Shown here one piece after another: positions 1 through 6,274 of a stretch of DNA of 6,558 nt; the stretch's first letter is position 1, and the number at the start of each line of letters is the position of its first letter. A program made the translations under genes and the position numbers. Source of the DNA: an uncultured Flavobacteriales bacterium (lineage in GTDB: Bacteria > Bacteroidota > Bacteroidia > Flavobacteriales_D > Parvicellaceae); assembly GCA_938084875.1 (NCBI GenBank), contig CALKFX010000172.1, positions 1 to 6,558 on the forward strand, given 5' to 3'. A model generated the notes under the pieces. That model saw nothing but the letters and a program-made list of their open reading frames with translations, ran no database searches and was not told the origin of the DNA.

Positions 1-35
1 CTTGGAATTAAAATAGTATGAGGTTTTATCTTCAT
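1..35 (-). CDS. Start of an unidentified gene, cut by the left window edge
   Basis: An ATG at 35-33 overlaps the stop codon of the ABC transporter gene in an ATGA arrangement (32-35), the same translationally coupled junction used elsewhere in this cluster. Eleven codons are visible, reading MKIKPHTILIP, with no stop before the edge. This is too little to identify a family. Position in the operon, directly after a flippase-type ABC gene, makes a glycosyltransferase or other glycan-assembly protein plausible, but that is inference from context only. The support for a real gene is the coupled overlap, not the peptide itself. Confidence 0.5.
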   Translation of the reverse strand, partial: MKIKPHTILIP

Positions 36-1726
36 ATCTTAATTACTTTATCACATCTATTTAGTGTTGATTCTCTGTGAGAAATTAAAATTGATGTAAT
101 ATTTTTATCCAGATTATATATTGTGTTCATAACGAGTTCCTCAGTTTTTTCATCTAAAGCAGATGTTGCTTCATCAAAAATTAGAATATCGGGGTTGTTG
201 TATAAGGCTCTGGCTATTCCAATTCTTTGTTTTTGACCACCTGACATTTTAACTCCCCTTTCTCCAATTAGTGTTTTAATGCCCTGAGGTGTTGATTCAA
301 TGTAGGTTTCTAATTCAGCAAGTTTTATGCATTCTGATATCCTATGTTTATCTATTTCTTTATTTGAAACGCCTAAAGCAATATTATTTTCTATGGAATC
401 ATCTATCAAAAAAATATCTTGGGGAACATACCCAATTAAATTTCTCCAACTATTCATCCTTTTTTCTATATTATAGTTATCTACTAGAATACTTCCACTA
501 TTAGGCGTTATAATTCCTAATAAAACATTAACTAATGAACTTTTTCCTGAACCTGAAGCGCCCATGACACCAATTTTACTTCCTTTTTTAATTGATAAAT
601 TAAAATCCTTAAATATTTCTTTTTGACCGTAGCTCAAGTTCAATGATTTAATCTGAATTTCATCAATGAATTTAATTCTTTCTAGTGATTCTATTTGATG
701 AATTTCGAACTTATTAACCCTGTTAAATTCATTATAAATTAAATCTAAAGAAATTTTATCATGCTTTAAATGCTGAATTGCCCCAACTAATCTGTTTAAA
801 GAAGGAATCATTCTAAAGGTCGCCGCTACAAAAACTCCAATAATTGTAATTATGCTCGCAATATTTATTTCATTTAGAAGTAGGAAAAAAATAAACCCAA
901 TTAAACCTAATATTGATACCAACTCTAATAAATGTCTTGGCGTTTGTTGAAGTGTTAAGTATTTGGATTGTATTTTTGCTTTATCGTGAAGGGAATTAGA
1001 AAATAATTCTACAACATATCTATTTTTATTTAAAACTTTAAACTCTTTAAATCCTCCAAAGCCATCAATAATTTTTTTAGAAATATTGGCTTGTATTTTT
1101 TGCATTTTCATGCTCCAAGCTTTCAAAATAGATTTTGTTGAAATAGAATAAATAAATGCGAAAGACAGGAAAAATGAGGAAATCAAAAGAGCCCCTTGTG
1201 GCTCAATAAAAATTAAAGTTATAATAACTGACAATATTAAAAAGAACTCAATTATTATTGTTATTAAAGCACTACACAAATTAATAATATTAGATATTTC
1301 AACTTGAATATTTTTAGTGTAAAAAGATGAGTGGTTAGAAATAAAATTTTCATAATCTTGACTTAAATATTTAGAAAATAAATTTGTTGATAAATATGTA
1401 TTTAAGTTTACTATGAGTTTGTTCTGAAAATAACTTAATAAAATTAGAAATGATGATTTTATAAAATAGATGACGACAACAAATGTTAATATATAATAAA
1501 TTAATTGTCTGTCTGTAATTTTTAAAATTAGATCACTAGCAAGAAAATTGTTTAAAGAACTTCTAACTTTTTCAGGTTCTACTATAGCCTCTAAAAGCGG
1601 TATGATAATTCCTAATCCAATTATTTCAAAAATCATTCCAATAAACAATAGAAAAGTTAATAGAATTAATCCTCTCCTTTGTCTTTTACTAACAAGCTCT
1701 GATATTTTTTTTATACTACTTATCAT
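32..1726 (-). CDS. ABC transporter with fused membrane and ATPase domains, PglK-like lipid-linked oligosaccharide flippase
   Basis: A 564-residue half-transporter expected to work as a homodimer in the inner membrane. Residues 1 to about 310 form the membrane domain, with hydrophobic segments near 20-46, 78-98, 150-196 and 268-304. The ATPase domain follows, with Walker A GASGSGKSS (389-397), Q-loop YVPQD (433-437), signature MSGGQKQR (494-501), Walker B ILIFDEATSALD (514-525) and switch His550. All catalytic motifs are intact. Size and single-chain layout match PglK/WlaB and MsbA-type exporters. Beside nucleotide-sugar genes, the likely job is flipping a lipid-linked glycan; a lipid or peptide exporter cannot be excluded. 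It starts in an ATGA overlap with rfbA (1723-1726) and ends in another with the next gene (32-35). The chain stops soon after the H-loop, so the C-terminal tail is short. The gene is very AT-rich (only 11 G/C in 1201-1260), partly because it encodes membrane segments. Confidence 0.88.
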   Translation of the reverse strand: MISSIKKISELVSKRQRRGLILLTFLLFIGMIFEIIGLGIIIPLLEAIVEPEKVRSSLNNFLASDLILKITDRQLIYYILTFVVVIYFIKSSFLILLSYFQNKLIVNLNTYLSTNLFSKYLSQDYENFISNHSSFYTKNIQVEISNIINLCSALITIIIEFFLILSVIITLIFIEPQGALLISSFFLSFAFIYSISTKSILKAWSMKMQKIQANISKKIIDGFGGFKEFKVLNKNRYVVELFSNSLHDKAKIQSKYLTLQQTPRHLLELVSILGLIGFIFFLLLNEINIASIITIIGVFVAATFRMIPSLNRLVGAIQHLKHDKISLDLIYNEFNRVNKFEIHQIESLERIKFIDEIQIKSLNLSYGQKEIFKDFNLSIKKGSKIGVMGASGSGKSSLVNVLLGIITPNSGSILVDNYNIEKRMNSWRNLIGYVPQDIFLIDDSIENNIALGVSNKEIDKHRISECIKLAELETYIESTPQGIKTLIGERGVKMSGGQKQRIGIARALYNNPDILIFDEATSALDEKTEELVMNTIYNLDKNITSILISHRESTLNRCDKVIKI

Positions 1727-2577
1727 AGCCTTTTAAGGTATTTTCCATAATCATTGCCTTTATATTTTTTAGAGGCTTCTATAAGTTGTTTATGGTCAAT
1801 AAATCCTCTAACAAATGCAACCTCCTCAATACAACCTATTTTTTTGTTTGTTCTTTTTTCGATTACTTTAACAAATTCATTTGCATCAGCTAGGCTATCA
1901 GGAGTCCCTGTGTCTAGCCAAGTGATACCACGCTCAAGAATCTGAACCTCTAGTTGTTTTAAATCAAAATAATGATTATTGATACTCGTGATTTCTATCT
2001 CACCTCTCTCAGATGGTTTTACTTCCTTCGCAATATTAATTACGCTATTTGGATAAAAATAAAGACCTGGAATTGCAAAGTTTGATTTAGGTTTTTTTGG
2101 CTTCTCTTCAATGCTTAACACTTCTCCATTTTTATTAAACTCAACCACTCCGTATCTCTGTGGATCTTGTACCTCTAAGGCAAAAATAGTTGGCTTATTA
2201 TCTAATATTTTATTTCTTAAAAGAGTTCCTAAACCACTTCCATACAAAATATTATCTCCAAGAATTAAGGCTACTGAATCCTGACCTATAAATTTTTCGC
2301 CAATAATAAAAGCTTCAGCTAACCCATTAGGACTATCCTGTACTTCGTAACTGAAAGAGCAGCCTAGGTCTGAGCCATCACCCAATAATTTAACAAAGGA
2401 ATCTTTATCATGAGGTGTTGTTATAAAAAAAATTTCTCTAATACCCGCTAGCATTAGAACCGAAAGAGGATAATAGATCATTGGCTTATCATAAACCGGT
2501 AACAGCTGCTTACTAACAGCAATTGTTGCTGGAAAAAGTCTAGACCCTGTGCCTCCTGCAAGAATAATTCCTTTCAT
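1723..2577 (-). CDS. rfbA: Glucose-1-phosphate thymidylyltransferase (RfbA/RmlA)
   Basis: Catalyses dTTP + glucose-1-phosphate to dTDP-glucose + pyrophosphate, the entry step to dTDP-rhamnose and other dTDP-deoxysugars; cytoplasmic. The 284 residues are normal for RmlA. Visible motifs are the nucleotide-binding loop GGTGSRLFPAT (8-18), the SKQLLPVYDKPMIYYPLS stretch (22-39), LGDN with the metal-binding Asp (106-109), EEKP (157-160), RGEIEIT (191-197) and WLDTGT (220-225). The loop has Ser12 where the family usually has Thr (GTRL), a conservative change. The ATG lies 2 bases after the stop of the upstream nucleotidyltransferase, and the TGA overlaps the ABC start as ATGA. rfbB, rfbC and rfbD are not in the window, so the final dTDP-sugar cannot be named; they may lie further downstream or elsewhere in the genome. 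Confidence 0.95.
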   Translation of the reverse strand: MKGIILAGGTGSRLFPATIAVSKQLLPVYDKPMIYYPLSVLMLAGIREIFFITTPHDKDSFVKLLGDGSDLGCSFSYEVQDSPNGLAEAFIIGEKFIGQDSVALILGDNILYGSGLGTLLRNKILDNKPTIFALEVQDPQRYGVVEFNKNGEVLSIEEKPKKPKSNFAIPGLYFYPNSVINIAKEVKPSERGEIEITSINNHYFDLKQLEVQILERGITWLDTGTPDSLADANEFVKVIEKRTNKKIGCIEEVAFVRGFIDHKQLIEASKKYKGNDYGKYLKRL

Positions 2578-2579
2578 TT

Positions 2580-3008
2580 CTACAATTTCTTAAGCAGCCA
2601 ACTAGATGACTGTATTTTATCTCCAAGGCCATCAATAAGGGCCACATTCATCTGTTCGCAAATAGGCTTTTCGGGACAAATTTCATTATTTTGATCGCCT
2701 CCATTTGCAAAACCAAGATCATACTCTTCTTCAAACTGTCCAGCGATCATTTTAATGGTGGCGCATACGGTTCTATCGGTATCAATAGAAAGTATGGCCT
2801 TATCTACTGCTTTAATGTTTGAAACGATGATCATGCGCTCATTTTCATCCTGAAACTCTCTACTACCCTTAAGGTCTCTTTGATGGTCGTTATTTATGAT
2901 CACAAAAAGCTTGTCTGCAATGGCCTTAGCATTATTAAAATACTCTAGGTGGCCTTTATGAATGGGGTTAAAGTATCCTGAAACGATAATGGCTTTTAGC
3001 TTACTCAT
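2580..3008 (-). CDS. Small HxGH-family nucleotidyltransferase (cytidylyltransferase-like), copy A
   Basis: A 142-residue single-domain protein of the nucleotidylyltransferase superfamily that includes TagD, the RfaE/HldE C-terminal domain and NadD. Near the N-terminus GYFNPIHKGHLEYF carries the HxGH signature (HKGH, 17-20), which binds the NTP phosphates. Further motifs are LKGS (46-49), DENERMIIV (54-62), FANGGDQNN (100-108) and a C-terminal QSSSWLL (133-139). The last sits where TagD-like enzymes have ISTTxI. The enzyme should join CTP or ATP to a small phosphorylated substrate and release pyrophosphate, but neither the nucleotide nor the acceptor can be read from the sequence. It is about 92% identical to the broken copy B over the first 88 residues and about 60% identical to copy C (by-eye counts). 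ATG at 3008; rfbA starts 2 bases beyond the TAG stop. It has the only sizeable gap upstream (63 bp). Confidence 0.85.
   Translation of the reverse strand: MSKLKAIIVSGYFNPIHKGHLEYFNNAKAIADKLFVIINNDHQRDLKGSREFQDENERMIIVSNIKAVDKAILSIDTDRTVCATIKMIAGQFEEEYDLGFANGGDQNNEICPEKPICEQMNVALIDGLGDKIQSSSWLLKKL
2746..3002. repeat. Direct repeat, left copy (inside nucleotidyltransferase copy A)
   Basis: This 257-bp block aligns without gaps to 3815-4071 at a constant offset of 1069 bases (for example, gaaacgatga at 2821 and 3890, aatggggtta at 2961 and 4030). It is the 5' two-thirds of copy A. Both copies point the same way and flank the methyltransferase gene, so the pair is a potential substrate for homologous deletion. 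It arises from gene duplication or import of a near-identical paralogue, not from a mobile element. Confidence 0.85.
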
Positions 3009-3071
3009 TATTAAAAAAATATTTATTCTTTATTTTCATATCTTACAATTGTACGCTATTATACCTCATTC
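3009..3071 (-). promoter_or_regulatory. 63-bp noncoding spacer with weak promoter-like elements
   Basis: This is the longest true noncoding gap in the window, between the methyltransferase stop and the start of copy A. Read on the minus strand it contains TATAAT (3058-3063) about 50 bases before the ATG, a perfect 10-bp palindrome TACAATTGTA (3044-3053), and an AT-rich leader. No convincing -35 box lies at the right distance, and no good match to the Bacteroidota -7 motif TAnnTTTG is present; TACAATTG is one mismatch away but lacks an upstream TTG at the usual spacing. No terminator-like hairpin with a T-run was seen. An internal promoter is possible but not shown. Confidence 0.2.
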
Positions 3072-3707
3072 TTATTTTCGGCATTCAATTGCTACTGCAT
3101 TTTCAAACCTGTCCATATCTTCAACTAGTTTAAACATTTCATCCTTGGAATCATTAAACTTACAAACTCTGATTTGTGTAAAGCCGACATTTTTAAGTTC
3201 TTCTGAAAGAGATTTATTGTCCCACATCCACAAATGATGGGAATTTCCAAAAAAAGAATTAAGAAAACCTTTTAGTCCTCTTGGTCTATCTTTTATTCCA
3301 AGCAGGGTGTTGTTTATAAAACTTAAGCTTGCTAGGTTGTCACCATTGTCAAGCTCATTTATGTATGAACGAGCTGCAAATTCCAGATCTGGCACAATAC
3401 ACCTAAAAATTCCTCCTTTTTTCAAAATCTTAAAAGAATTCATTATTGCTTGTCTAAAATCTTGAAGTGAAAGATGCTCTAAAGTATGTGAACAATAAAG
3501 TCCATCACAGGAATTCTCATCAATTGGTAAACCCTTAATAACATCACCATATAGAACATTTGAAGGAAAAGTAACATTTAATTTACTTTTCAAAATAGAT
3601 CCAAGTATAGGTGTCTTTTGAATTCTTAATGTTGGCGAAACATCAAAATTAATCCACTCTTTGGGGGCCGATAGTCCACAGCCGTATTGTACATAAATTT
3701 TTGTCAT
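3072..3707 (-). CDS. Class I SAM-dependent methyltransferase (Methyltransf_11-like)
   Basis: A 211-residue protein with the Rossmann-type SAM-binding pattern seen in glycan-cluster methyltransferases. The first strand and loop are IYVQYGCGLSAPKEWINFDVSP (4-25): YGCG stands in for the GxGxG motif and Asp22 is the likely ribose-binding acid. GDVIKGLP (54-61), DGLYCSHTLEHL (68-79) and LKKGGIFRCIVPDL (95-108) correspond to motifs II to IV. Near 157-162 is HHLWMW, typical of the C-terminal part of such proteins. It presumably O- or N-methylates a sugar or caps a chain; the acceptor is unknown. The ATG at 3707 lies 11 bases after the last stop of the nucleotidyltransferase pseudogene. Direct repeats flank the gene on both sides, so it sits in an exchangeable segment. 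Confidence 0.8.
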   Translation of the reverse strand: MTKIYVQYGCGLSAPKEWINFDVSPTLRIQKTPILGSILKSKLNVTFPSNVLYGDVIKGLPIDENSCDGLYCSHTLEHLSLQDFRQAIMNSFKILKKGGIFRCIVPDLEFAARSYINELDNGDNLASLSFINNTLLGIKDRPRGLKGFLNSFFGNSHHLWMWDNKSLSEELKNVGFTQIRVCKFNDSKDEMFKLVEDMDRFENAVAIECRK

Positions 3708-3718
3708 TGATTTTGTAA

Positions 3719-4077
3719 TTATCTGTAGTCTTTTTTAAGCAGCCAACTACTTGACTATATTTTATTTCTAAGGCCATCTATTAGTGCCTCATTCATCTCT
3801 TCGCAAACTGAGAAATCATTTTAATGGTCTCGCATACGGTTCTATCCTTGTCAATAGATAGAATTGCTTTATCTACAGCTTTAATATTAGAAACGATGAT
3901 CATGCGCTCATTCTCATCCTGAAACTCTCTACTTCCCTTTAACTCTCTTTGATGGTCGTTATTTACAATCACAAAAAGCTGATCAGCAATGGCCTTAGCA
4001 TTATTAAAATATTCTAGATGACCTTTATGAATGGGGTTAAAGTATCCTGAAACTATGATGGCTTTTTGCTTTTCCAA
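3719..4077 (-). pseudogene. Broken nucleotidyltransferase, copy B (deletion frameshift, nonsense codon, TTG start)
   Basis: The readable frame from 4077 gives 94 residues ending at 3793. The first 88 match copy A at 81 positions and keep the HKGH motif. After MISQF the frame shifts: relative to copy A about 73 bp are missing, between two CAAA repeats (plus strand 2659-2662 and 2732-2735 in copy A; the one CAAA left here is 3804-3807), and one codon is also absent nearby. The deleted part encodes the FANGGDQNN region. The lost tail remains in another frame down to a TAA at 3719-3721 (CEEMNEALIDGL, then SSSWLLKKDYR), but a TAG at 3755-3757 replaces the Gln codon of QSSSWLL. The start is TTG, with no in-frame ATG between it and the upstream TAA at 4102-4104. 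A 94-residue product would lack two conserved motifs, so activity is unlikely. Confidence 0.88.
3815..4071. repeat. Direct repeat, right copy (inside pseudogene copy B)
   Basis: Partner of 2746-3002, ungapped over 257 bp at offset 1069. The 3' tails of the two genes also align, at offset 1145 (ttaagcagcc at 2590 and 3735). The 76-base difference between offsets is the net loss in copy B. A crossover between the repeats would remove 1069 bp including the methyltransferase gene, and would join the 5' half of copy B to the intact 3' half of copy A. Confidence 0.85.
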
Positions 4078-4078
4078 A

Positions 4079-4156
4079 TTAAAAAAGATTATTAATGATT
4101 TTTACTACTGCTGGTAGGTGAGATTTCTTTTGTGGTAAAAATAGTGCTCTTTTCAT
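4079..4156 (-). pseudogene. Probable 25-codon stump of a lost gene after UDP-glucose dehydrogenase
   Basis: An ATG at 4156-4154 overlaps the dehydrogenase TGA as ATGA (4153-4156), the same coupled junction used by real genes in this cluster. It reads MKRALFLPQKKSHLPAVV and continues to a TAA at 4081-4079, immediately before the degenerate start of the copy B pseudogene. The sequence looks like the first beta-strand and helix of a larger enzyme. A glycerophosphotransferase or glycosyltransferase start is a guess I cannot confirm. The simplest reading is that a deletion fused the first codons of an operon gene to the copy B remnant. A functional small protein is the alternative, less likely given the pseudogene next to it. 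Confidence 0.6.
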
Positions 4157-5499
4157 CCTTTTCCAATTGAATACGTACTTGATGAAAGAACCCCTCTACC
4201 ATCAAAAACTATAGTCTTTGAAAAGTCTAAACTCTTAAACGCCTCCCACTCGGTTAAAATGGCTGCCGCATCAATGCTTAGGTCTAATGTGTTTAGAGAA
4301 TCAAGTACCGAAATTCGCGACTTTAAATCTTCTGTTTTTGAAGCCTCCCAATAAAAATCAATATCGCTAAAGATAGATTCTTTGGATACCATCGGATCGT
4401 AAATTTCCAAAATTGCTCCAGCTTTAAATAATTTCTCCGTAACATAGATTGCAGGGCTTTCTCTGGAATCATTGGTGTTGGCTTTAAACGCCCAACCTAA
4501 AATAGTAATCTTTTTCCCGGTTAAATCACCGCCAAAATGATCAATAATTTTTTGAGCAAAGCGATCTTTTTGATAGTCATTTATCTTAATCACTTGATGC
4601 CAATAGTCTGCCACTTCATCGAGACCATAATGGAGACAGAGATAAACCAGGTTTAAAACATCCTTTTGAAAACAGCTCCCCCCAAAACCTACAGAAGCTT
4701 TTAAGAACTTGGATCCAATTCTATGGTCCATCCCGATAGCTTTAGACAATTCTTCAATATCGGCACCTGTTTTTTCACAGAGTGCAGAAAGACTGTTAAT
4801 CGAAGAAATCCGCTGCGCAAGCATCGCATTGGAGGCTAACTTTGATAGCTCTGAAGACCAAACATTGGTGGTCAGTATTTTCTCTTTTGGAATCCAGTTG
4901 GCATAGATATCAACTAGGGCCTGAACCGCTTTTTGTCCCGTTTCGGTTGGATCCCCACCAATAAGTACCCGGTCTGATTTAAACAAATCCTCAATGGCAG
5001 TCCCTTCGGCTAAAAACTCAGGATTGGAAAGAATTTCAAAGTGTACTCCATTTCCCTCACTGTCCAAAATTTCTTTAATTTTTTCAGCGGTGCGAACCGG
5101 AAGAGTGGATTTTTCAATGACAATCTTATCGGTTTTGGCTACTCTTGCAATATTTTTTGCACACGCTTCAACATAACGTAAATCCGCAGCCATACCGGCT
5201 CCTTCTCCTTCTGTTTTGGTTGGGGTGTTGACCGCCATAAAAATCATTTCAGCTTCGTCTATGGCTTTATCTACTGCTGTAGTGAAAAATAAATTTCTCC
5301 CTCTAGCCTCTGCTACCACTTTTGCTAAACCGGGTTCATATACTGGAAGTGTATCCAAAGGGCCATTCCAAGCTGCAATGCGCGCTGCATTTAAATCAAC
5401 CACAGTAACTTTTATGTCGGGACATTTTAATGCAATTACAGCCATGGTAGGTCCTCCCACATATCCTGCACCAATACAACAGATTTTTTTAATCTTCAT
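4153..5499 (-). CDS. ugd: UDP-glucose 6-dehydrogenase (animal-like subgroup)
   Basis: Oxidises UDP-glucose to UDP-glucuronate with two NAD+, supplying glucuronic acid or its derivatives to the polysaccharide; cytoplasmic. 448 residues, complete. The N-terminus KKICCIGAGYVGGPT (4-18) is the NAD-binding Rossmann loop. Next come VNTPTKT (90-96), EKST (129-132), NPEFLAEGTA (159-168), SSELSKLASNA (215-225) and the active-site loop GFGGSCFQKD (271-280) with catalytic Cys276. The C-terminal UDP-binding domain follows (ILGWAFKANTNDSRES). From memory of human UGDH, Lys220, Asn224 and Cys276 fall at the same residue numbers, and the wording is closer to the animal enzyme than to classic short bacterial Ugd; this subgroup is known in bacteria. 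The start overlaps the end of copy C by 11 bases (5489-5499), and its stop overlaps the gene stump by ATGA. Confidence 0.95.
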   Translation of the reverse strand: MKIKKICCIGAGYVGGPTMAVIALKCPDIKVTVVDLNAARIAAWNGPLDTLPVYEPGLAKVVAEARGRNLFFTTAVDKAIDEAEMIFMAVNTPTKTEGEGAGMAADLRYVEACAKNIARVAKTDKIVIEKSTLPVRTAEKIKEILDSEGNGVHFEILSNPEFLAEGTAIEDLFKSDRVLIGGDPTETGQKAVQALVDIYANWIPKEKILTTNVWSSELSKLASNAMLAQRISSINSLSALCEKTGADIEELSKAIGMDHRIGSKFLKASVGFGGSCFQKDVLNLVYLCLHYGLDEVADYWHQVIKINDYQKDRFAQKIIDHFGGDLTGKKITILGWAFKANTNDSRESPAIYVTEKLFKAGAILEIYDPMVSKESIFSDIDFYWEASKTEDLKSRISVLDSLNTLDLSIDAAAILTEWEAFKSLDFSKTIVFDGRGVLSSSTYSIGKG

Positions 5500-5923
5500 C
5501 CTGTTTTTTTAAAAGCCACGAAGAAGATTGAATCTTGTCGCCTAACCCTTCCAAAAGTCCAATACCCAGTTCTTTACAAATCGGCACCTCAGGAATACTG
5601 TCATTATTTTGATCCCCCCCATTAGCAAAAAACAAATCATACTCAGTGCCGTATTCATTCGCTAAAAAACGCAGCGTCGCGCATTGAGTCTTATCCTTAT
5701 CAATAGAAACAAGAGCTTTGTCAACAATACCAATAGCCTCTACAATAATAAGGCGCTCATCTTCATCCATAAAGGCTTTACTTCCCTTTAAGGCGCGTTG
5801 CAAATCACTATTTACAATTACCCAAAGCGCATCGCCCTTAGTCTTCGCTTTTTCAAAAAGCACTAAGTGCCCCTTGTGAAGGGGGTTAAAATATCCGGAT
5901 ACAATAATTGCTTTTGGTTTCAT
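5489..5923 (-). CDS. Small HxGH-family nucleotidyltransferase (cytidylyltransferase-like), copy C
   Basis: A 144-residue intact paralogue of copies A and B, but clearly diverged (about 60% identical to copy A by eye). It has GYFNPLHKGHL with HKGH at 16-19, LKGS (45-48), DEDERLIIV (53-61), FANGGDQNN (99-107) and QSSSWLLKK (132-140). As in copy A, the C-terminal motif differs from the ISTTxI of TagD and RfaE. The expected reaction is nucleotidyl transfer to a small phosphorylated acceptor, which is not identifiable. The start codon directly follows the stop of the isomerase gene (TAAATG, no spacer), and the 3' end overlaps ugd by 11 bases, so it is embedded in the conserved block. Substitutions spread along the chain rather than clustered suggest an older divergence than A versus B. 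Confidence 0.85.
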   Translation of the reverse strand: MKPKAIIVSGYFNPLHKGHLVLFEKAKTKGDALWVIVNSDLQRALKGSKAFMDEDERLIIVEAIGIVDKALVSIDKDKTQCATLRFLANEYGTEYDLFFANGGDQNNDSIPEVPICKELGIGLLEGLGDKIQSSSWLLKKQDED

Positions 5924-6274
5924 TTACGCCCTATTATAATCATCTTCAATACGGACAATATCGTCCTCCCCAAAATAGGTTCCTGTTTGAACTTCAATGA
6001 AAACAACTTTCTCTTGTCCTTTATTTTCAATTCGGTGTTTTACGCCTTGTGGAATTAAAATGGTTTGCCCGATCTTATATTCTTTTGCTTCTCCATCCAA
6101 AGTAATGGTTCCTGTGCCTTCCACTAGGGTCCAAGCCTCAGAGCGCTTATAGTGGTACTGGTATGAAAGTCTTCCTCCTGGATCCACTTCAATCCGCTTT
6201 AGCTTATAAGTGGGTTCATCATGCAGTACAAAAAAACGTCCCCAAGGGCGCTCTTCACTTTCTATGGATATCAT
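5924..6274 (-). CDS. Mannose-6-phosphate isomerase, stand-alone type II cupin domain
   Basis: A 116-residue cupin equal to the C-terminal isomerase domain of bifunctional ManC-type enzymes, here without the GDP-mannose pyrophosphorylase domain. The RPWGRF start (9-14) is typical. The metal site is readable in the cupin motif RLSYQYHYKRSEAW (35-48), with candidate ligands Gln39, His41 and Glu46, plus IPQGVKHRIEN (74-84) with His80. The ending GEDDIVRIEDDYNR (102-115) is a family hallmark. It presumably interconverts mannose-6-phosphate and fructose-6-phosphate for GDP-mannose supply. Single-domain cupins of this kind are often only annotated by homology, so activity on another phosphosugar is possible. 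It overlaps the upstream gene by ATGA (6271-6274). Confidence 0.85.
   Translation of the reverse strand: MISIESEERPWGRFFVLHDEPTYKLKRIEVDPGGRLSYQYHYKRSEAWTLVEGTGTITLDGEAKEYKIGQTILIPQGVKHRIENKGQEKVVFIEVQTGTYFGEDDIVRIEDDYNRA

Noticed and set aside
3044..3063. Palindrome TACAATTGTA and a TATAAT hexamer upstream of copy A, as an operator and promoter
   Set aside because: Both are short and expected by chance in AT-rich sequence. No -35 box or Bacteroidota TTG/TAnnTTTG pair is correctly spaced, so they are kept only as a low-confidence spacer note.
3793..4077. A functional 94-residue short nucleotidyltransferase
   Set aside because: The reading frame ends by a deletion frameshift. The missing FANGGDQNN and QSSSWLL parts are conserved in both intact paralogues, and the lost tail is still readable in another frame.
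4153..5499. Horizontal transfer of ugd from an animal, suggested by its human-like sequence
   Set aside because: Animal-like UDP-glucose dehydrogenases are a known subgroup in bacteria. Base composition and gene overlaps fit the operon, so no recent transfer is implied.
4709..5512. Plus-strand open frames opposite ugd and other genes
   Set aside because: They mirror strongly supported minus-strand genes, have no recognisable domains and are explained by codon structure on the other strand.
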